Source of the DNA: Ashinkailepas kermadecensis
Lineage: Eukaryota > Arthropoda > Thecostraca > Neolepadidae
Assembly (NCBI GenBank): GCA_034440615.1
Contig: JAOTOM010003657.1
Location: 1-64,000, forward strand
Direction of reading: 5' to 3'
DNA length: 64,000 bases
Positions 35,001 through 44,500 of the stretch are shown piece by piece (position 1 is the first letter of the stretch; every line of letters starts with the position of its first letter). The position numbers and the translations under genes are program-made. The notes under the pieces are model-generated. The model was not told where the DNA came from and searched no databases. It worked only from the letters and a program-made list of their open reading frames with translations.

Positions 35001-37868
35001 GCACGACTACCCGTGCCAGCGCGTGACGATCGAGGAGCGCGCCTGCAACCTGCCGGCCACGCTGCGCCGCTGGATCGGCGGCCAGGTGGCCGAGATCTCG
35101 CGCGTGTGCGTCGAGCCGCCGCTGCGGCCCGGCCGCAACGCGCCGCCCTTCCAGGTGAAGCCGTCGCTGGAGCCGGTCGTCAAGTTCGTGACGGACGACT
35201 TCAAGCGGTTTCCCACCGACGTGTGCCAGCACTGCAAGAAGGTGAGTGGGCGCCGGCCGGCGCTCTGCGGCTGGTGAGGCGGCCGAGTGGTGACGTCGGA
35301 CGTGATGGCTGCGCGTGACGTCATCCAAACAGCTGATGACCAGTCAATGCCGAGACGTGGAGGATGGTGTCCCACTTTGCATGCTTTTCAGTTAGAGGTA
35401 CGGGGTTTGATTATCTGTGGTGCCCGCCCTTCCTGCCAAGGTGAGAGGATGGCAATGTCATATAGCCTCAGTTGCCGAGTGCGCCGTAAAGTCACAACCA
35501 ACCAACAGTTATTCTTCCTTGAAGATGTGTGCTCAAACTGAAGACTCGAGCCCATGGAAATGGGAGTGTGCTTTGGTAGAGTACGAAAGCTTGGATCTAG
35601 ATCGTGCTTGTCGGGTAACTAAGTCAGGTCGATGTGCCCAAAGTGTAATGCAAAATACCCAAGCAATGGGGTGTACATTTACCACCTCGATCCAGTGTTA
35701 GAATAATTGTTTTTCGTTAGATGTGAGATGTCGAAACGAGCACAGTTGAATACAGAAACTTATAGTGGATTTCATGTCAGCTGAAATACTTTTTACATCC
35801 TTCATACTGAGTTTTGACCAAGCAACGTACTATAGCTGCTGCGCCTTTTCCGTTTGCTTCGAGATGCCTAATTTAGGAGTACCTATTTTCTGGATAACGA
35901 TAAAAATACATATACCATAAACTGGTATTGTATAACAAGCCATATCATATGTAATCTCTTTACCTGGAATTGCATTGCGAAATATATCACAAACCCTTAC
36001 CAGTATAAGCAGGATGCTTATAAACGAGATACTGTTGCTGACGAGGCATGGCTCAAGAACCACGATGCCAATACTTCTTTGGGAAGGATGTCGATTTAGT
36101 GCTCATGAAGTGGTATATTTCACCCTATTTCACGAAGAATGAGGACGAGGACTGCTAGAACTGCTGGGAAGAATGAGGACTGCTACGGACTTGTGATATA
36201 TCTCGCAATACAATTCCAGGTAGAGATTACATATGATGTGGTTTGTTATACAATACCAGTTTATGGTATATGTATTTTATAGGTATGAGTATTTTAATCA
36301 CTATCCAGAAAATAGCATTCTCAAACTGGCATCTCGAAGCAAACGAAAAGGTGCAGCTATGGTAGGTTGCTTGGTCAAAACTGAATGTAAAGGATGTACA
36401 AAGTATTTCAACTGACATTAAATCCATTACAAGTTTCTATATCCAACTGAACTCGTTTCGACATCTCACATCTGACGACAAACCATTATTATAACACTGA
36501 ATCGATGTGGTAAAGGTAGACCCAATTGTTTGCGTATTTTGCGTTATTTTTTGCACATTGACCTGACTTAGTTACCTGACACCCACGATCTAGGCCCAAG
36601 CTTTCGTACTTTACCAAGGCACACTCCCATTTCCATGGGCTCGAGTCTTCAATTTGAGTACACAGACGCACTGTTTTAACCTCCAGACGCTCATTAGCTC
36701 AATGTGGACCATGTGTTGACAAAAGCACCAACCCACACAGATGAGATATGGTCGGCTGTTCTTTTTCGTGGACGGAACCGACGTATGCAATTTATATAGT
36801 TCCTCATTGAATGGAAACAGCCTGTCAGTAGACTTTTATGCATAAACACCTCATACGTCGAAGTCCATGTCGGTCAGTAATCCCTAATTGATCCTCTCAT
36901 AATGGCTCAGTTTCATAATCACCATCAATATGGTGTCAGTAGCTCATGCCGAGTGTCATGGTTGCTATTTAAGGGGCCAATCACCCTATTTGCTGAGTGA
37001 CCTGTTCGTCATGACGTGAGTTCGCCAAATCCGAGATGATGGCTCCCACCTGAAAACCAATATGATTCTGACTAGAGAATATACATATGCCACAGTTCAT
37101 GGTCCAATTCGGCGTAAGTTTCTGGGAAAGGAGAACTCAGTACTTTGGTTATTGGAGATAAATTAGACTTTGATCGCGAATCCTGCACTATTCTGTGATA
37201 ATTTCTGTTAGGTCTGCGATGAAATCGGGCCTCGGTAAGACGTTCAGGAGCGGCGCAGGGTACGCATGATATTTGGACAAATATGCATATTTCCATATTC
37301 TAGTAAATATTTAGGCATATTGCAACTTGAATATTGTGTGCACTTGATTTAATTCTTTCAGTGTAATTCATAGGTCTTGGTTGCACGGTACTGATTCATT
37401 TTCATTCATTTTCAAGTTGTTCTTGTTGTGTCAAGTTGTTTTCAAGTTCATCATTCAAGTTGGTTTATTGCATTGTCACAAACTATTCTGTACAGCTTCG
37501 ATAATTGTATTTCATCATGACTGCACTTGTCATATTCGAATTTGATTTGGGTGTGACCGCCGAGAGAAAACACTAGTGACCATTGTCGTCAACAGGTGGC
37601 ACTGCCGGCGGACCCGGCCAACATCGTTGAAGACGGCGGCGCCGACCTGCACGTGGAGCGAGTGTACTGCGGCCACCTGTACCACTTCGGCTGCCTGGTG
37701 CAGTACATGAAGACGCCGCCGTTCGACGGCGGCAAGATGTGCCTGCACTGCGGCAAGCGCATTTTCCACAAGAAATACAAGGTGTCGCCGCAGCTGGCCG
37801 AGGCACGCTGGGCGCAGGAGCAGGCGCGGGAGCGTGAGCTAAGAGAGGTCATCGACTTTCTGTCGTGA
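26099..37868 (+). CDS. Double RWD-domain protein with C-terminal RING-type zinc finger (unnamed)
   Basis: Exons, plus strand: 26,099-26,204 (ATG after an in-frame stop; acidic MASRSVIHLGEESESSAEE), 27,344-27,548, 27,801-27,910, 29,695-30,200, 34,702-35,241, 37,596-37,868 (TGA). Phases agree from 27,344 onward (0/1, 1/0, 0/0, 0/0); the first exon ends in phase 1 and fits 27,801 directly, or needs an unseen linker exon before 27,344. About 545-580 residues. The region across exons 4-5 (FPGDYPGQ joined to VLLIECKSKTLGEKLL) has the YP turn and helix pattern of an RWD domain. A second such domain has VPHDYPCQRVTIEE. The end is a RING: CQHC before the last intron, then CGHLYHFGC and CLHCGK. RWD plus RING suggests an E3 ubiquitin-type ligase. 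I do not recognise the family name; it is not typical FANCL or RNF14. Confidence 0.75.
27344..27548 (+). CDS. Probable second coding exon of the RWD-RING gene (disordered linker)
   Basis: Acceptor GTGTAG before 27,344 and strong donor GTGAGT at 27,549. The frame reads LLELSYVPSTPVGQCECCG, then a low-complexity Ala/Asp/Arg-rich segment ending LPNSVLHHKL. It joins in phase to EANLNLQNAIKL in the next exon through a split Arg codon. Entry phase is 0, which does not match the phase-1 end of the acidic exon at 26,204. This exon may therefore be optional, or a linker exon may exist in 26,205-27,343. Confidence 0.5.
28333..28528. repeat. 65 bp minisatellite, three copies, in an intron of the RWD-RING gene
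   Basis: Units start at 28,333, 28,398 and 28,463. Each contains GAGCRGTCGGTGACG, GAATTGRCSGGGAA and TCTGGATACATCC-like segments with a few differences. Intron 27,911-29,694. Confidence 0.8.
29255..29700. repeat. Minisatellite carrying copies of the 3' splice site of the next exon
   Basis: About a dozen imperfect units of 30-45 bp with the core CCCTTACCTCCCTTAAGTG followed by TGAAGATGAGAGCAGTA. The last unit, at 29,680-29,703, supplies the polypyrimidine tract, the TTAAG acceptor and the first nine coding bases of the exon that starts at 29,695. Earlier units are therefore near-copies of that splice junction. Confidence 0.8.
29695..30200 (+). CDS. RWD-RING gene exon with an apparent one-base frameshift
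   Basis: The frame CEDPIYMHFGYVTYPVKEN runs to SSDYLVDVKI and then hits TAG at 29,914-29,916. Sequence of equal quality continues in the next frame (LAVTVVVNGPGHACVLNAV) to FPGDYPGQ and the donor at 30,201. The exon is 506 bp; 507 would be needed to keep phase 0 at both ends. An A4 run at 29,908-29,911 lies exactly at the change, so a missing A is the simplest explanation, either in the assembly or in the allele. Confidence 0.7.
30540..30605. repeat. Short fragment of the AGGTCA-rich dispersed repeat
   Basis: After a T/G homopolymer (30,519-30,541) come two near copies of GAGGTCACGGGG within 45 bp, as in the dispersed repeats at 33,040 and 63,740. Confidence 0.4.
30873..31036 (+). repeat. 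tRNA-derived SINE-like repeat
   Basis: The head carries pol III A-box (GTGGCTCAGGTGG) and B-box (GGGTTCGAATCTC) sequences in tRNA-like spacing. A body follows, CCACCCGCGACCAATCAGCG then GAGAGGTTGGCGACGCTAT and GCGTCGTAAAAT. The body recurs in six other places in the window, with more than one type of head. It lies in the intron 30,201-34,701. The rest of that intron, 31,040-33,040, shows only a (CAA)n run at 31,449-31,464. Confidence 0.8.
33040..33440. repeat. Dispersed repeat rich in AGGTCA / TGACCT hexamers
   Basis: Matches 63,740-64,000 in order: GTCTGGATGTCAGGTCAGG, ACATTTGACCTCAGTGACC, GCAATTGATGGGGCATTG-like, then a pair AGGTCACGAGGTCA at 33,388-33,401 (DR2 arrangement) and GGTTACGAGTTAGC. 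Non-coding; origin unknown. Confidence 0.6.
33468..33816. repeat. 58 bp minisatellite, six copies
   Basis: Units begin at 33,468, 33,526, 33,584, 33,642, 33,700 and 33,758, each starting GGATATGTCTTCCTCTGTC and ending AATGTCTACCATT, with very few differences. High identity suggests recent expansion. Intron of the RWD-RING gene. Confidence 0.95.
34253..34430 (+). repeat. Degenerate copy of the tRNA-derived SINE-like repeat
   Basis: Diverged head (TCGTCTCCCAACCGAAAGG, GTGAGTTCCAGTGCC in the B-box position), then the conserved body GCCCGCGACCAATCGGTGTG and GTCGTCGAAACCAATAAT. Located 270 bp before the RWD-RING exon at 34,702. Confidence 0.7.
35515..36672. mobile_element. Long-inverted-repeat (foldback) element, 1.16 kb, with an inner TIR element
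   Basis: Left arm 35,515-35,985 and right arm 36,185-36,672 are reverse complements at high similarity: GACTCGAGCCCATGGAAATG at 35,541 is mirrored at about 36,630-36,649, and TTTTCCGTTTGCTTCGAGATG at 35,847 at about 36,329-36,349. Inside the arms, CAGTGTTA at 35,693 and its inverse ending 36,499 match the termini of a repeat family seen at 41,734, 53,280 and 55,200. No coding capacity. In the last intron (35,242-37,595) of the RWD-RING gene. Beyond it, 36,680-37,595 shows nothing recognisable. Confidence 0.75.
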
Positions 37869-38156
37869 CCGCGTCCACCGCCCCACCGGGAGGCGGAGTC
37901 TTGTGAAGCGTTAGATTTTGCCTTCACCCCGGGGAACGTCGGCGGCGGATAGAAAGCCACTACTGTGTATCGTGGGCGGAAAAAGCCGCGTGTTCTGCTT
38001 GTAAGCTGTTTTTTGTCGCTCCTTGTGGGCCATAGTTGACTTCGTCACTTATCGGTAATTTTCGCACTCAATTCACTTATCGGTTACCCTCGTACCTCGT
38101 TAAATGGAATTAACACGCTGCTTTGGTAACCAGCAACCGTGCGATGGTCGTGCAGA

Positions 38157-38169
38157 AATAAACTTTATT
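38157..38169. terminator. Bidirectional poly(A) signals of two convergent genes
   Basis: AATAAA at 38,157-38,162 serves the plus-strand RWD-RING gene (stop 37,868). TTTATT at 38,164-38,169 is AATAAA on the minus strand for MRPL43 (stop 38,565). One base separates them. Confidence 0.7.
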
Positions 38170-38564
38170 GGTATTGTGCATTCTCATCGGACCTCTACCA
38201 TGGCGGAGATATGGACTCTAGGCCTGTTTCGGTAGAAGACAATCACAGAAATCATACCAATATATCTATTGCAAGGACAAGTTCTGGACAATTGACGTAC
38301 GCACTGCATGTATGACTTATCTACATATAATTTACTTTTCCTTGCTGTTGCAGGATCGTAGCAACGAAGGCGGTGTGTGACTGAAAGTTAAAACTGAAAC
38401 AGACGTGACAGTAAACGCCGAAAGTTTGAGCGTTAGATTCGTCATTACCGGCCATACGTACAGTAACAAACGGACCACCATCCATCGGCCTCGCAAGATG
38501 TCCTTTTACGAGTACACTACACAACAGCAGCACACGGCGGCATCTGCCCAGCCGGGACAGCCGG

Positions 38565-41500
38565 CTAGCTGGCGTCCGCCGTGGCGCCGGAGGCCGCCTC
38601 CTGCTGCTGTCTCCGGAACAGGTCGCGCAGCTGTTCCGTGGCGGATATCTCCCGCTCCGGCGCCCGGTACTGGTCCTGAAATGACACGGCGCGGTTCTGT
38701 AGCACCGGAGCGACGCTGTCGCGGTGTAGGCCGTGCGACGGCACCTGTACGGGGTATACGGCAGGGCGGATCTGGGGCTCTTCGGCAGCCGCAACATGTC
38801 ACAGTCGGAGGCCCAGTGACTACAGAACACTGAAATGACCATAGATATCCATCGGTCTGGGCCCTGCGACACTTCACGCTCAAGGGTTCTGAGGTCAGAT
38901 CATCCAGTAGCACGGTGATGTTTTTTTGTCAGTGATTGGGCAGCGACTCCGGATCTGCCAGGGCTTTGGACCACTGACGTGTAGTCCCCGGCGGAGCCCT
39001 GCCGTACAACAACAACAAAAACGGTCATGGCTGCTTTGATCCCTGAGATGGTCAGACAACTGACAAAGTATAAAACGGTTTGGCAGCTGCGACAGAAAGC
39101 ACATAAATTGAAGACGGCGGACGTAGTCTTCCATACGGCGGGGTGATAGAAACAGCCATGGACACTGATCGATGAACTTTGTGACCATTTCTGAAAAAGA
39201 TCTTGCTACTGTTGTAGAATATCAGAGTAGCTAGCGTAAGTACAGCATATGTTCTTCAAACTATGTCTTTACATATAGCCTCATGGCGTGCATGTAACGA
39301 ACAACCTCCTGGCTGGTTTGTTCTCCGGGCTTTAGGGCACACCCAGGATTTCAATAACAAATTGGACTTCAAAAGATGAAGCGACGAATGACCGGACGAA
39401 TAGCAATATCACTCTACCAACCACGGCAGCATTCCTACATCAATGACCAATGCACAATCATTTAGAAACCAACGACAGATGGGCTAGTTCTCCACACATC
39501 ACACCCCACACTCAACAACAATAAAACATTCGAAATAGTGCTGGAGCATCTCTGCCTGTCTTATGCAGGGCCCTTGACTGGCTCAAAGATACCATATCAG
39601 GATCTCCCTCCCCGACCATCAGTCCACCATTCGCATCGGTGGCCAGGGCCTTCGATGAACTCCAGATGGTATTCGTCACTCGGCATCGCTTCCCTTAGCT
39701 AAGCCAATATTATTGTGGTCTTAGCAAAGATTAAAACTGCACCTGAGACGAGGGAGTAACATATTTGCTGCGCAAGTCGCTGACGGATAAATTACCGAAC
39801 ATTGAAGATCGAACGACTTGTGAAGTTATTCGAGCTGGTGTTCGGGAAAAGGAAACGATCGCATAGAGCAGCAACAACTGAATGATCGGGTACATTACAA
39901 TGGTCAATACTGACACTGGGGTACGTCTCCAGGTTGGCCTCTGGCGGCACGTTTGTCCAAGGTGTCCAGACGCCTTGCACGGACGGGTGGTCGGTGTGCT
40001 GCATCTTCATGAGTCGCGCCGCTGGCTCGCCAGAGTTGCCGCGCCCCACCTCCAGCCACTGCGCCAGTTCGTGCTGAGACATGCACTTGGCGCTCAGAAT
40101 CTCCGTCTCACCGTTCACTGCGGGGCATCGAGACAAGGTTCCACACGCGTCCACACGGGCTGTTTCTCACCAGTCGATTCCTCTCACCACGGTTGGTCAA
40201 TATGCCAATCTGAATAGATAACGTCAATCTAAATAATGTTCTTCTATTTAGATATCACCTTCGGGTCACCAATTTAGGTTAGACAAGTCAATGTGTTTGA
40301 TTGATTGAATATTTGGCCTTAACACGCGCACTGGAGGGGGGGAGGGGGGCGAAATCCGCCCACCCCTCCGGTGTTTCGCAAATAACTGCAGATTTTACCG
40401 GTCGATATACGCGATTTCCTGTGTACCTGCTTAGAAATGAACGGCGCGTCGTTTGAAGTAAGAAAAATGGAAATCAGCCGAAACCTTTTCAAGTTAAGGG
40501 CCGTTAAAATAAATAAAAATTATAGCGCCAGACCACAAAAATCGGCGCTGATGCGCTTTCCGTATACTCGCAAAAGGGAAGTGTTCTTGGCAACACTAGT
40601 GACTTGTTTGATGTATATTGATATGCTATATAGTTTCAAGGTCATGTTAGGTCACCGAGGTCAAGTCAGGTCAAGTTAATGACAGGTTAATGGAACCAAT
40701 CTTGATCAGCTGGAATGTTGTCATAAATGCACTACTGTTTGTCATTTGTGCTGTTTGTCATTGCGTTTCCATACTTTATTCATGTACTTCACTCCTTTCT
40801 TCACGAAGCCGATTGCTCGGAGCTGCCCGACGGAGCAGTCGGGCGGGCGGCCCGGTTCCGGTAACTGGAACAGGTAACTGACCTGATAAAGTGGTGCTAT
40901 ATAGGTAACCTGAGGTCAAATGTTGGGCCTAGCATCTGCACTGCATCATTAGTAATGCCCAAAACATCATTGATGCCCATTTTGGAGCATTTAAACACAA
41001 TCATAGCGATCCATAACGATGACAAGCCAAACCACGCAAAACCAGAAAATGTTGCCAATTTGACCTCACTTGACCTCGAAGATATTGACCTAAGGTCATG
41101 AATTTGCACACAATAGAGTTCACTACCGTACCCATGCGCCCTGCGAATTTCGTTCCTCCAGCTTTACTAGGAGCCGAGATCTTAGGGGGGCGGAATCCGC
41201 CCCCCTCCAGGGCGCGTATTTTTGCAGAGGCCCTCCAGGGCGCGTGTTCAGAGGCCCTCCAGGGCGCGTGTTCCAGGGCGCGTGTCCAGGGCAGACAACA
41301 GGTTGTCAGTCAAAGGCGGCTGATCAATGGAATAAGCTGCCTGCTGATGTTGTGGAGAGTCCTTCATTGAACATATTTAAACATTGGGTGCAGACGATTT
41401 TTAGGTTTGAGAAGCTTGTTTCCGAGTCATAATTAGAGGTGCGTGTGGTGCAATTTATGCTGGTAGGTGGGTGGGTAGGTAGGATGTTGGTAAATAGCTT

Positions 41501-44500
41501 CTTTGGAATATAGAATATAGCATTGGTTAGGATGTTGAGTATCTTTGCGTCCAGGCTTATAGTATCTTCCCTTTATAGGCTGTCATGAGTGTTCAGACTT
41601 AATAAGAGCCATGAGGGCCCATCCAGTAAGGCTGTCTGTAAAGGGAGGCTACCACAAGCCTGGACAAAAAGACACTCATCACCCCAACAAACACCATATC
41701 CAAAAATCCGAAAAACCATCCAATATCCCACACCAGTGTTAAAATAATGGCTATTCGTTAGGTGTGAGATGACGAAACGAGTTCAGTAGGATGCCGAAAT
41801 TCGCCATGGAAACTTAGCATAACTTACATGCCATTCCAACACAATTTTGATCCAACAGCATACTCGTACTTTTTTCGTTTGTTTTGAAATGTTAATTTTG
41901 GGATAACTATTGTAACAATAACGATGCAAAATACTTGCACTTATTAACTGACATCGTATAAAAGCCCCATCATAGGTAATCCTCTTATCTGGAATTGTGC
42001 TGAGATATTACTCATGTATCACGATCCACAATGGTGGGTACAAACATGATACTTATCAACGAGACACTGTAAGAAGTTAGATTTGAAGACTTCATAAAGA
42101 CTCATCAAGAAGCCCATACTTCTTTGGGAGAGATGTCGATCCAGTGTTCATAAAGTGGTACATTCCACTCTATTTGACGAATAATGTATCGCTGTCTGAC
42201 ACACCCATCACTCAATACGTATCTACCCTATCCATCCAGTCATATTCACTCGATCCCGCGCAACACACGCGTGTAACGAGCGGCCCACCAATAATCTCCA
42301 ACTCCATCCAGGCTTAACTAAGATGGGCCCTTGTGGCTCTTATTAAGTCTGAACATTAGGACTTGAACACTGGCTTAAACCTTACTGAATTAAGCTACAG
42401 GTAGTAGTTGCAGGGCATCGTGCAAACTCTCTTAATAAAGCAGAAGGCATAATCATCAGCATAGTGTGTGACATACCAAATGCGTAATTTTATAAGATGA
42501 TTAATTAGTAGGAGGAGCAATGGTGAAATCACGGCAACTTGTCGAACAGCATTTTCCGCAGTGAACGATATTTGACAGTGCACCATATCTCACCTGAAGT
42601 ATTCAGTTTTTCAATATTTCCTAATACAGCACATAAAGCAACCTGCTAATGCTGGCCTGGGTAGTTGGTAAACTAGTCATTGAAATGAAATGCTTACTGA
42701 ATATTAAAAAAGAGAAACTGTCCTGGTACATTCGTGATTGTTCCGTAATATATAGTTACAAACGTGGGGCATGGTGCACTGTATTTTTTTCTGCATTGCA
42801 AGAGATAACAAATGTGTGTTTCGTTGGATTCATCATCCATTTTGTAATTAGCATATTATACTCAATATTCAGTAATCAGTATTTGATTAAAAGTAATCGA
42901 ATGGGTTACCAATCACTGATGTCAAATATAAAATTGTGGTGCTCTGTACAACAGCAAAACTTACAATACTCCAGTTTGATGTGTGGGGCACGATGTCTTC
43001 GTGGCTTCAGATATACAACAATGCCTGGATTTTTCTTGGCAAAATCCACCACCTCGTTTTCAATGAAATCCCTGAGAACAGGAGGATATGGAGCCAGTAC
43101 TTGCATTGAATGAGTGACAGCAAGACACAGGTTGTTGTGCTACCATAGTGCATGTACAGGATCGAACATCATACGGACGTCGACAGAGAACTCATGGACT
43201 GACAGCAATTGCCTCTCTTGGCAACCCATGGACACATAAACGCCAGGTGGTTGTTAGGTAACGAGGCATGGCGCGCCGGAGAGGCAAGTGTTGACACATA
43301 ATGCAAAAACATGGCTGTGAGTATTTAGAACTCGAAATCTAAAGAGGGTAAATTTTAACAGAAGAAAGCATCAATTGAAACTCCATAACACTATTTTGCG
43401 GTTTACAAACCATGGTGGCTCAATTTAGTGAAGTCTGTATCAGGCACTGGCATAAACTTTTCCCATATTAGCCCTAGCCAGGGGAGGTTGGTTGGTTGGG
43501 TATTGGTTTTACGACACGTCGACCGTTGAGTCATATAGCGTCGCCAATCTCTCACGCCGATTGGTCGCGGGCGAAGAGTAGCGACGGGTGAGATTCGAAC
43601 CCACAATCTTTCGATTGCGAGACGAGCTAGCCAGCGGAGGGGCAAGTTCCCCACTCCCCAACGCTTTTTCTGGGATAGCTGCGAAATGCATAGTGATTGT
43701 GCTCAGATTTTGCATACCTTCTCACAATGGAACATCAGTTGTTATCTTTTCTTTTAAGTTCAAACTATTATTTCTGACCTTTTTACTTACAAAGATGATT
43801 TTTCTTCAAAAACACATTTTCGCTAGGTTGCGTTACGTATTATTCGATTTTTAAAGACATCAAAAAATGTAATTACTGTCTTAGAAACATTTTGACAACA
43901 CAAAATTGTTTGACACTTTTCCATTAAAGAACATCCTACATGAAGGTTAGATTGGTTTGTTGTATATTTATTCTTCTAAGCATTGTTTTTATGATGTATT
44001 ATCAAACTCCAAGACCCTTTTTGGTGTTATTTTGCATGTCAACTGAACAGTGCATTTTTGAAGAAATGAGTGGTCACATGTGAACCACATTCATGAGCAT
44101 TGCATTGAAAATCCAATAATTCAACAATTAGCTCAGTGTGCAAATTTACTATCTAACCTCCCTTTGAAGGAACAAGAAATTGAGAACAAATTGCAACATA
44201 AAAATATTATTTTGATCAAAATGTTCAAACTTGAGCAAAATTCCTAACCAACCCCAACTGAGACTAACTTGCTTCTAAAGAAAAGCAATTTCCTTATCCT
44301 TGTGTGAAATTTTATTTTCTCTCAAATTTTGCACATCAAATAACCTCACCTAACCACAGACTGCAAAGTATGACAAACAGCTTGGTGAGGTGCACCAGCC
44401 ATGGAAAAGCTGCACTGAAGCACATTGGAAGGGCAAGAATCTGCAAAAGGGAGACTGAATACATGCACCAAATGGAAAAACATGAAGCAAGAAAGTCAAG

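Noticed and set aside
34518..35328. Alternative frames of 247-266 codons over the RWD-RING exon at 34,702-35,241
   Set aside because: Shadow frames of a GC-rich exon; splice phase and domain pattern select the frame VLLIECKSKTLGEK.
38405..38913. Other-frame open readings across the MRPL43 last exon, including a 142-codon plus-strand frame
   Set aside because: Arg/Pro-rich readings from GC-rich sequence; only one minus-strand frame has the family-like SATEQL ending.
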